Assembly (NCBI GenBank): GCA_013423325.1
Contig: BLJB01000067.1
Coordinates: forward strand, 186,001 to 250,000
Origin: Usnea hakonensis
Lineage: Eukaryota; Ascomycota; Lecanoromycetes; Lecanorales; Parmeliaceae
Length of the DNA stretch: 64,000 nucleotides
Direction: 5' to 3'
The translations under genes and the position numbers were made by a program. Of this stretch, positions 56,401-64,000 are shown piece by piece (position 1 is the first letter of the stretch; every line of letters starts with the position of its first letter). The notes below the pieces were generated by a model that ran no database searches, was not told the origin of the DNA, and was given only the letters and a program-made list of their open reading frames with translations.

Positions 56401-58957
56401 TCCACGTGCTCTACCAACTTCACAGATCAAATGGAATTCTCTCTGCTCTCCTGCTGCGGTCCCACTCACCACGGAGGAATTCCCTTCAGCCGAGTATCTT
56501 GAGAAGGGGTATCAAAAGAGCAGTTACAAGGTCGAACTTCTAGAGGATACGGATCTATCGGAGACTCCTCGATCCCTTGTCGCTGAGATGATTGGATTTC
56601 GCATTTCACGTGGCTTCCAGATTGTTGTGGGCCCACGGGTTGCAGAGAGTACGATGGTGCCAGCCTTGCAGTCTCTTGATTTCTTCAGTGGGCAGGTACT
56701 CGCTGAGATTGGCGCCGCAATTTTTCTGTCTCGAGGTAACACCATTCACAAGTTGATGCTGTCTGATGCAAACAAGGTTGAAATCACGCATTTTGTTCGT
56801 CACGGTGCTCCTGAAGTGAAAGACACCGAGGTCAAGTCAAAGCCGTATAGACCTGCCATTTGTTCCACGCTGGCCAACAATTACGACGTCAGAGATTCTT
56901 CAATCGTACCACCGCGAGTGAACTTCGACTGGAAGAAGATTGACGATTTCATCTTAGGCCATGAAGGACCTCAAGCGAAAGACTTTGTAGAGACCTTGCG
57001 GCCTTGGCGCGCTCGATTCGTACTGATTCCGGTAGACCCCCCATCTAACACACGCCGTCCACTACGCCCTGTTAACGAGGATAACGAAGAAGAAATCAGA
57101 CTGGAGGGAATCAGGAAACTGAGCCAATTATGGCAGAAATTCCGATACGTTCCTCCAGAGGAGCTTCGCTTCCAAATGCATTTGCGGAATCGCAAAGATC
57201 CAAAACCGCTAGATATCCTATATCAAACAAGGAACGCTTCCGCCATTGTCACCGCAGAACTAGAGAACATTGCGGAAGGGGACGCCACGGGGAGACCTGT
57301 TCAATTGCTACCAGAGTCGGACCTGTACCAGCGTTCAAACCTCAACATTGCATCTCTCGCAGAAACAGTTCAGACTGACAAAGGTGTTCGCATGCTGGAT
57401 CGAAGATGGCACTGGAGGCTTCATTACAATTGTTTCATTGGCTTCGAGTTGACAACTTGGCTGCTCCAAAATTTCAGAGATGTCGATACCCGAGATGAAG
57501 CTGTTGAGCTTGGTAATGAGCTCATGGAGAACGGGATGTTTCAGCATGTTGAGCAACGCCACAATTTCCGCGATGGCAACTACTTCTACCAGATTGCGGA
57601 TCAGTATCGTGCCCCTCGCCCAGAATTTCGAAGTTGGTTCGGACGAGGTAAAGCGTCTGTGCCCTCCACTCCAATGTCGGAAGACGCTCCAAAAGAGCTC
57701 CCTGCGACGACCCGATCTCGCGCAAGCTCAGCAAGCAATTCAAATCTAGACCCAGACCCCGCTACGTCCACTGGTAAGAAGAAACGTCTGCGTGTCGCCC
57801 TCAGCAAGTCGTTGCTGTATGATGTAGACCACCGCAAGCGTTCCTATAGACCGGAGTTGATTAAATTGCACTACGATAGACTACACAATCCCGACAATTG
57901 CTATCACATTCGAGTCGAGTGGATGAACGCAACGCCAAGGCTTGTCCACGATGCTATCGTCTCATGGGCTACATCCGTTGACAGGTTCGGCCTACGTCTT
58001 GTGGAAGTACCGCTCGCAGAAGCTTGTTCAATCAGCAGCACGGACCCATTTCGAGCACCGTATCTGGTGAAGCTCGCACAGAAACCACCTTCTAAACAGC
58101 CACAGAGGTTCTTCCCCGACACTACTGCTTTCTCTCCTCAACCCCATCCTGAAAAACACCTCTATCAGATTGCGATCATGAAGCGATTCAGCTTTGTTCT
58201 TGACTCGGAGGCCGCCTCCGACTTTCCAGCAGACGTGGATGTCACTTACTCGTGGGGCAAACCTGGTTATCGCTACCCACAATACATCCATCGATCAGGC
58301 ACGATCATTGCACAGATCACAGACGATGGCGATTTCTTGCTGTTGACGAACAAGCTATACAACAGTGGTAATGCCTCCTATCCGTCCTATCAAGATTCAG
58401 TCAAGCTGGGAGCTTCGGGGGAAGTTGGACCAGATCGTAGCATGGGCTTCTTCCGCTCCAGTCCCCATCGCGGCAACCATCGGTCTTCTCCGCATTCCTC
58501 GCCATACAGCTCCCCTTCTATTCGTGCCACATTGGACATACCTTCTGCCACAGCAGCTGCTGGAAAAGCCCCCGCACCAATCGCTGCATCAACAAATTCA
58601 AGCGGCTTTACAATATCTGGGGCCGCGACAGCACTGACGACGCCTGAAGTAATCAAAAGGCAGTTTGAGACTTTTTGCATGGATGCAGACGCATTGGACT
58701 CCTTCTACATACAAGTCCTGCGTAAAGCTTCGCCATCAATACCCAATACGCCAATGATGATGGGAGTAAAGACGCCATCGAAGGGGTCAGATTCACCGTT
58801 CAACGAGAGTAGTATACCTACCTTGGCATTGCCGGGAAATTTGATATCGAAGAACAAGAAGGTCGAAAGTGGGGAGAAGAAGCCACAGATGAAGACAAGG
58901 ATCATTGACAAGGAAAGTGCCCATGTTGGTGGAACATCAAGCGGTGCTCCCGATTGA
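53432..58957 (+). CDS. IML1: Iml1/DEPDC5-like subunit of the SEACIT (GATOR1) complex
   Basis: Single exon; ATG 53432 gives 1841 aa (the open frame extends upstream only to a TTG). Iml1 is the catalytic subunit of SEACIT, a GAP that turns off Gtr1 and so TORC1 when amino acids are scarce, at the vacuolar membrane. The N-terminal domain has LCSLSIHDEKFSKEDVVLNL, then KIVFMESIKASIKAIF at about 218 and RYVILIQMSKEMWDFDADG, the family core. A Ser-rich disordered region follows (about 620-1000). A DEP domain starts near residue 1321 (MLDRRWHWRLHYNCFIGFEL) and includes TWLLQNFRD and GNYFYQI. The C-terminal domain (VDVTYSWGKPGYRYPQYIHR) fits DEPDC5/Iml1 proteins. Length is as expected. It lies close to the Lst4-like gene. 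Confidence 0.95.
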   Translation: MEIQDPSRPIHASHLRNMSTSNSTVFHGAVHADETVPGARIVSTAPEDKSGVPVRLLCSLSIHDEKFSKEDVVLNLALFRDSDVKAGTLMQLTALRGNLDQGVKSENVMPKPKSAEYVQSENVDTKRHHVFTAKAMSEEMLLKQPNAQVSISRRVEHASGFEKGNQVLVSLAEKTSCYASHVEIVFRDQYLARADMWRLVSTELANRCIFRGQKIVFMESIKASIKAIFVKGRKVPSAYFSTSTKPIFRSESARYVILIQMSKEMWDFDADGTGEIMFDKVINGFLPELFKRWEQLKVKHLVSIVLFTRLIYEDGPATSSPVAKPRPGRPYKRDCGDDKDFFRVVASDMASGGWADILSQLKREFRVFLRDISIRKPSVGDHVPLEADISSALANPPSHVIAGRPSAATHGNILEAINLASFPFSSDYIDRDLVRGGVSIVLLTPSAGLFEVDYDLLVATTENLIDNGVAIDLVCLTKMPLHSVPLFKYRSPRSGWNDLAAEQTPYVVENQSTTGSPPGRPSQVVKPKPSVTLEQPHRSKEALGGPSEPQWSYGIPHWVDVSFWTASPDKDRSAMTAPIKRKNRSSFDAPRHKTFVPRVKMYELQMMGVMENAISDVSIPYLSQTFGASAGPHRSTLSASKFGSPRPASIHPTPETFGSQSDGSGGRTPKLSTSLLSGRSNIQTSIGHLFQWMDEYDDLLFRHPLVARNSVRKAITTRNVSTSLRYSPSLLGTSAGTRQGSTSRTKHSSDEDIFRSNAKLERRALRKKVSGKGNVANTESSKQNARPPPKKAPRQISFGPLGFDFARAKATATTSTEQSAGYNIPKSQISQGFKSPFPINHIASSMKLPKKTPGSTTAGRVSDVQAASMDQDLSRSSDSEPQQTSRPIPIRNPTTVRISSEGGPKSTSARKFAEHEAAAQSTDRFRSLQALEDDYASTSDIERINHTHKQPGILSPNSTLAPWLTMLNPSNPSKTKTAVASRLGRWQHIFPRALPTSQIKWNSLCSPAAVPLTTEEFPSAEYLEKGYQKSSYKVELLEDTDLSETPRSLVAEMIGFRISRGFQIVVGPRVAESTMVPALQSLDFFSGQVLAEIGAAIFLSRGNTIHKLMLSDANKVEITHFVRHGAPEVKDTEVKSKPYRPAICSTLANNYDVRDSSIVPPRVNFDWKKIDDFILGHEGPQAKDFVETLRPWRARFVLIPVDPPSNTRRPLRPVNEDNEEEIRLEGIRKLSQLWQKFRYVPPEELRFQMHLRNRKDPKPLDILYQTRNASAIVTAELENIAEGDATGRPVQLLPESDLYQRSNLNIASLAETVQTDKGVRMLDRRWHWRLHYNCFIGFELTTWLLQNFRDVDTRDEAVELGNELMENGMFQHVEQRHNFRDGNYFYQIADQYRAPRPEFRSWFGRGKASVPSTPMSEDAPKELPATTRSRASSASNSNLDPDPATSTGKKKRLRVALSKSLLYDVDHRKRSYRPELIKLHYDRLHNPDNCYHIRVEWMNATPRLVHDAIVSWATSVDRFGLRLVEVPLAEACSISSTDPFRAPYLVKLAQKPPSKQPQRFFPDTTAFSPQPHPEKHLYQIAIMKRFSFVLDSEAASDFPADVDVTYSWGKPGYRYPQYIHRSGTIIAQITDDGDFLLLTNKLYNSGNASYPSYQDSVKLGASGEVGPDRSMGFFRSSPHRGNHRSSPHSSPYSSPSIRATLDIPSATAAAGKAPAPIAASTNSSGFTISGAATALTTPEVIKRQFETFCMDADALDSFYIQVLRKASPSIPNTPMMMGVKTPSKGSDSPFNESSIPTLALPGNLISKNKKVESGEKKPQMKTRIIDKESAHVGGTSSGAPD

Positions 58958-59328
58958 AACTCTGAGAGGGACGAGGGAGTCCTAAGGTGGTACTTAGAGC
59001 TGAACGTCTCAAGAGGCAGCGTCCCATTGCTGCGTAACACAATTCCTAGTTTCATAATGCAGAGCATCGTAACGGATTTCTTAACTCGCGAAAGCAAAGC
59101 AAGCTTCGCACGCACGGAAACCAAGCCAGTCACCCTAGCAATTACGCGTAGGGGGTGGTTAGTGTAATCTTGAACATTGGAAGCATACTTCATAGTCCTA
59201 GACAAGGCAGACACGGCATGGTATCAAGGCACATTAACCCCCTCCAAACGCTGAAATCTAGACACTCGACCGTCCTGATTCCTGACGGCGTATTGACCCC
59301 CCCGACGCCAATACATGCCTTGAGTCCA
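58958..59328. other. convergent 3' intergenic region
   Basis: Between the ends of IML1 and MCM6. No gene; the minus-strand frame at 58705-59214 overlaps IML1 and is a shadow. Confidence 0.6.
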
Positions 59329-62300
59329 TTACATTTCCTCTACAGCGCAATTAGGATGCAAGACATACACTGTCTTCTCTGCATCTCTTGAGCTTCCTTC
59401 ATTCCCGTCAAGACCCTCTCCCCGTATCTGCATGAAGATGTTGTCCTATTTTTCTGGTTACTAAATGAATCTTGGCATGAGTAGAGAATGAGGAACACAC
59501 CTTTACCATCCGCTTGATAACCTTTCTTGCTAATTCTTTCTCCTCTTCTGCTTCTTCAACGCTGCTTAGCTCTTCCTCTTTCTGTTCAAGATACCATGTA
59601 ACAAGCTCTTCGTGCTCTACGCCCTCCCCAGTCGTCATTTCATCCTCATTCACCCTCCGCACCAACATGTTGAGGATGGCCATGTACTTGTCATAGGTTA
59701 TTTTTGTCCTTCGGCTTTGCGGCGCAGGTGTTTGCGATGCTCGGCCAGCTACGCCACTAGGCCGATCGTCGTCGTCTTGGTTGTCATCGCCGTCAGCCAT
59801 TGGAGAATCGCCGTCTCGGTCAGAGCCGTCAGCATGTCCGTTAGCGTTGCCATTGTTGAGAACTTCGTCTTCGTCATCTTCAACCTCCACATCATCTTTC
59901 TCAACGCTGATGATGCTCTGGCGCAAGAGATTGAAAGCTTCTCTGACGAAATTGGGCGTCACATCATCCACGCAGTTGGCTTTTGCAATGGCTTCGCTCA
60001 GGCGAATCATACTCTCCAGCTGCCTAACAGTGATACGGTAGCTGTTCCTGCCAATACCGCCTTGGGCGTCATCAGCTCGAAGCTCTTTATACTTTTCCAC
60101 TAGTAGCGCCTTGGCCTCAGGAGTGAATTCTGGTTTGAATGTCCTTGCGAAGCGGATGTAGCGCTGCAATTGCTCGGTAGTAAATTCAGGCTGCACTGCG
60201 TCATCTCGCAGCATGTGAATATTGACGATGTGCTCGGCAAGATGCCGATCGACGCTCTCGTTGCACTCGTCTAAAATCACAAAAAACAAATCGAAACGAC
60301 TCATGATCGGTGCGCTCATATTGATGTTCGCCCTCAACGTGGTCTTCCGATTGTATCGCCCTCCCACTGGATTCGCAGCGGCAAGAATACTCGTCCTTGC
60401 GTTCAAGGTTGCTTGTATACCGGCTTTAGCAATCGAGATTGTCTGTTGTTCCATAGCTTCATGAATGGCTACTTGATCGCCAATGTCCATCTTGTCAAAC
60501 TCATCAATAGCACAAATGCCATTGTCCGCAAGCATGAGAGCACCAGCTTCGATAGTGAACTCCCCAGTCTCCTCATCCTTGACCACCGCTGCTGTGAGAC
60601 CGGCCGCGGAGGAAGCTTTGCCAGAGGTGTAGACTGCGCGAGGGAGGAAAGAGCAGATGTATCTAGGGCCGTTAGAACTCAACGTCCAAAGTCCCCGAGA
60701 TGTACAGAACTTACTTGAGGAATTGACTCTTGCTGGTACTAGGATCCCCAACAATACATATGTTCAGATCCCCTCTCAATTGCATACCCTCGGGAGTGAC
60801 TTTGCTGACACCTCCCATGAGTTGAAGTAATAAACCTTTCTTAACTATTTCATGACCGTACACCATCGGCGCTAGGGAGTTGACCAGTCTCGAATAAATG
60901 TGATCACTATGTACCATCTGCTTCAGATCCTCAATCTCAGAGGATGTCAATGATTGCAGGTACGCATCCTGGGCGTGATCTCCCGAATCCTGAGGGTCGA
61001 TACTGGCAGTCTGGTTTAGGGAGGCCAAGATATTCCCTGCTTGGCCGTTTAATTGTTGATTAGCTGCTTGGCCTGGCGTTGAAGTATCTGGTGTTACCAT
61101 GCACGAGAGAAAAGCCATTCTATAGGTCAGGTCGCGGACACCCAAAGCTTTCAGACCCATAACTCCACTACCTCCAGCATCACCACCTCTCGGCGCATTC
61201 CGGTTGTCTCTCGTGGCCTCTGGTCGCACGCCCGGAAGACCGAGTTGGCTGACGTCTGGCACTACGATCAATGTTCCTGTAAAAACGCACTTTTCCCCTG
61301 CCTTGGCTCGATCCACAATCTCTCCTCGTAGGATCACATCCATCGTTCGAGGCATGCTTCCTGTCGGTATTTCCGAACTGTTTTCTTGTATTCTGACCTT
61401 CTGCCAGTCCACGAAGGTGCTTTGCCGGATATCTAGACGCCATCCTTGGCGATTGCCACATGTCAAGTTAGGGCATTGGGTGGGCTCGGTGTATCGGAAG
61501 GTCTGCTCAACGTTGGAAATGACCGTTCGACATCCTTCACAGGTGAAAGTGGCCAGGTAAAGCTCCGGCCTCACTTCCGAGGTCCTTGTCACGGTGCCCG
61601 AGATGGACAGCAGCTTACCGACGGAAGCAGTTCGTAGCTGCCGTATCCTCGAAATCAGAGGTAGATTGTAGAATGCCAATGTAAACAGCTTATCCGTCTG
61701 TTGATTCGTCGTCCTCGAACCCTGAGTCTCGGCCTGGCTGACCCCATTACCCGCAACGGATGTTTCAGTCTGCGATGAAGCGCTTGTGGGCTGTCTGTGC
61801 TCCTTGAAATACCGTGATTCGTACTTCGCAATCAGATTGTGCAGTGCGCGTGTAAGGAAAGGAAGGTATCGATAGTAGTCGTTTGCGATGGCGTTTGCCA
61901 GAGTTTGATTCTGCAATGATAGAAGATGTTGAAAGTCGACGTAGAGTGTGGAAAGATTGTAAATCCGGAGACCGTGAATTTGGGCAATGTAGTATTTATC
62001 GCTCGTCATTGCGCTTGAGGGTGGAGCACCGGACAACGTGATGTCCTCAATGAACCTGGAGGGATTAGCTATACACTTTCTCTCTGACTCTCTTGCCTGC
62101 CTACTGTTCAAGGAAGCTTTCAAATTCCTCGGCGACCTTCTCGCCGACTCTGTCCACTACTTTGGGCACAGCTCGTGCCATTGGATCCCGAGGCCTGTTC
62201 CGATCTGTGCCTCGAACGCCCACAACTTCGTCATCGGGGAAGCCTTCGACATCGCTGAGCGCCCCATTACTCTCGGAGGGCGGTATGGACGGCCGCTGGG

Positions 62301-62412
62301 CGCTTCGGCTTCGGCCGTTGGACATTTTTGGGGCGCCGTTCTTGCGCGAGCCTGCTGCGAGATCAAGATCTGAATTGTTAGAAGTCAACAAACCGTCGAC
62401 GATTGAAGACAT
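59329..62412 (-). CDS. MCM6: replicative helicase subunit Mcm6
   Basis: Part of the Mcm2-7 ring that unwinds DNA at replication forks. Four exons: 62412-62105, 62055-60715, 60662-59501 and 59445-59329; the frame closes at 975 aa. The last exon supplies NIFMQIRGEGLDG, the expected MCM6 C-terminus, which a simple reading frame misses. A zinc finger has CEGC and CPNLTC. Walker A reads GDPSTSKS (539-546), typical of Mcm6, with the junction to YICSFLPRAVYTSGKASSAAG directly after. Walker B is ICAIDEFDKM; the arginine finger is in MSRFDL. An acidic, Asp-rich linker before the C-terminal winged-helix region (residues about 790-830) is usual in fungi. It lies tandem to the SNF2 gene, 440 bp downstream of its stop. 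Confidence 0.97.
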
Positions 62413-62851
62413 GTTGAGAGTTATAGTGCTAGAAAAGATTAATGTGTGAAGGAGTTGCTTTACAAATGGGAGGAGAATTAGGAAAGGTAAAGATACGCGT
62501 TCCTGACGTGACGCGTAAAGTGTTTCTATTTTGGGACTAGGGCAAATGAAGCCGCGAATACCTGTACAATAAGATTGTACTGAAATCTTGAATGATTTGT
62601 ATTGATGCTATGTAAAAGCTAAGGTCGTAGGCGTCGTAGCAGCAGAAAGCAGGACGAACAAGCGAGAGTCGCCAAGGTTGACGAAGATGAGTATTGGCCA
62701 CGAAGGCCATAACAGAGCTTGCAATGTCGTTAAGTCCTAGAAAAGCATGCTTTGTTATAGATGCTGTAACAAGTTTGAGGGCCCAATTCCTGAGACGGCC
62801 CAATTCCTAAGACCGCATCCCCTTTCGGCCACGAGAATCAAGGGGCATTCG
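62413..62851. other. MCM6 promoter and 3' UTR of the SNF2 gene
   Basis: It contains CTGACGTGACGCGTAAAG at 62503-62520; the ACGCGT in it is an MluI cell-cycle box (MCB), a motif typical of G1/S replication genes. Confidence 0.6.
62512..62517. promoter_or_regulatory. MCB-like element (ACGCGT) upstream of MCM6
   Basis: A palindromic ACGCGT about 100 bp upstream of the MCM6 start. In yeasts MBF binds this motif to drive G1/S genes, including MCM genes. A second near-copy (TACGCGTT) occurs at about 62493-62500. Confidence 0.5.
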
Positions 62852-64000
62852 CTATTCTTTCTCGTCACGTTTCTCAAAAAGACTATCAAGCTTTTCGTCG
62901 TCATCTAGGTGGATGAATGGTTTTCCCTTATCGAAGGTGACTTCCCCAAACAAGCGCAGAATGTCATTGATAGTGAGCTTCGACATTACAGAACTAAGGT
63001 ACTAACATCAGTGTTTGTATTGGACCTCGGACTTTAGCGAACCCGATTCTTACCGGTCATCCATTGCCTGCCCGATCATTGCATTCTTCTTCAGTTGCAT
63101 GTCCATAAGTTTGCCGTCCGCCGAGCCATTGACCACGAATCTCATGATGAAAGTCTCTGAAGCTTGCCCGATGCGGAAGACACGGCTAAATGCTTGCTGC
63201 TCGATAGAGCTATTGAACCAAAGGTCGATACATACTACTTTCGAAGCCATAGTTAGATTCAAGCCGATCCCTCCGGCCTTGAGGGACGCAATCATGATCT
63301 TCATGTCGTCGTCATTCGTGAACTCCGTGATCGCCTTGTCGCGGGCTATGTGTGACATCTTCCCATGATAGAGAATATGCCTGAGCCCCTTTTGTTGACA
63401 CATTTTTTCCAGAATTTGCATAATCATATGGAACTGACTGAAGATTATGATCTTCTTATCTGGCTCCTCCTCCAGCCACTGTTCGACTTGCACTTGTACG
63501 GCAGTGATCTTAGCTGAAGACACAAGCTTGTTCTCGTAAGAAACCCACTCCATGTTAACCTTCTTAGGTCTGCTCTTACGGCCAGCGGTTTCCTTAAGAA
63601 GCCAATTGTTGTCCCACTCCATTTCTTTGAGTCCAGCGCAAGACTCGGCTCCTGTATAGACCACACCGCACTTCAGGCAAGTTGTCGCATCTTGATCTTT
63701 CGCAGATGCTGAGTTGGCCATACCTTGAAGACATTCTCCGCAGTATACGTGAAGGCAGCTTGTGACCATAGCGTGTTCAGGAGGGTCCCCGCAGGAGTAG
63801 CACTGGGTGCGAGTCCTCAGCTCGGCCCAGTCGGATTTTGACTTCAAGCTCTTAAGGTAACGGCCTAGTTTGGCCGCCAGCTCTCCCGTTTGCACTTCTT
63901 CGAGTTCTTCGGGCTGTTCTACCACTTCCGGCTTGGCTTTGATCATGCGTCTCAGAGCTTCTAGCAACATTCGATCATTCTTATTCTCCGGTGTAGCACC
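62852..64000 (-). CDS. SNF2-family helicase with RING finger (Rad5/Rad16/Uls1 type), C-terminal part
   Basis: Cut by the right edge; the frame is open to 64000. The visible model joins 64000-63054 and 62993-62852. A C3HC4-type RING (CYSCGDPPEHAMVTSCLHVYCGECL...CLKCG) is inserted in the helicase core, as in Rad5, Rad16 and Uls1/Ris1 relatives. The second RecA lobe follows: KIIIFSQFHMIMQILEK, LYHGKMSHIARDKAI, IASLKAGGIGLNLTMASKVV and the arginine-finger block FRIGQ. The last exon restores VMSKLTINDILRLFGE after a 60-nt intron. These proteins act in DNA repair or chromatin remodelling, with ubiquitin ligase activity. Which subfamily it belongs to cannot be decided without the N-terminal half. 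Confidence 0.88.

Noticed and set aside
1..64000. CRISPR arrays, bacterial operons and ribosome binding sites
   Set aside because: Spliceosomal introns and fungal gene families show that this is eukaryotic nuclear DNA; no array-like repeats were seen.

Overview
The window is nuclear DNA of a filamentous ascomycete (Pezizomycotina). Short introns of about 47-80 bp with GTAAGT-like donors and CTAAC/CTGAC branch sites, dense genes on both strands, and DCS1, RPO41, LST4, VCX1, IML1 and MCM6 homologues of fungal type support this. Class is uncertain; Leotiomycetes or Dothideomycetes would both fit. Most multi-exon models below were built by hand from splice signals and checked for frame closure.

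Left part (1-16.5 kb): an uncharacterised cysteine-rich protein cut by the window edge, a basic fungal-specific protein, the scavenger decapping enzyme (DCS1), two neighbouring TPR-like proteins that look like distant paralogues, the mitochondrial RNA polymerase RPO41 (three exons), and an MDR-family oxidoreductase.

Middle (17.0-29.2 kb): the most interesting region. It holds a membrane-anchored tyrosinase, a SAT4/rhodopsin-like seven-helix protein, two UstYa-family (DUF3328) oxidases each with the paired HxxHC motifs, a class I O-methyltransferase, and a 52-residue secreted peptide gene with a signal peptide, a dibasic site and a Tyr-ending tail. Together these resemble a ustiloxin/dikaritin-type ribosomal peptide (RiPP) cluster in which Tyr-containing core peptides are oxidatively cyclised. 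No enlarged multi-copy core precursor, transporter or Zn-cluster regulator was seen, so the set is compact or partly split.

Right of it (31-41 kb): a small nuclear-type hypothetical protein, then a 2312-residue Ser/Thr-rich secreted protein with two PAN/apple-like domains, encoded by eight exons including a 17-nt micro-exon and an internal 15-bp minisatellite. A gene-poor stretch (41-45.4 kb) follows.

Right end (45.4-64 kb): housekeeping genes. LST4 (FNIP-like) and IML1 (DEPDC5-like) are both TORC1 amino-acid-signalling factors that flank a vacuolar Ca2+/H+ exchanger. MCM6 and the C-terminal part of a RING-containing SNF2 helicase (cut by the right edge) complete the window.
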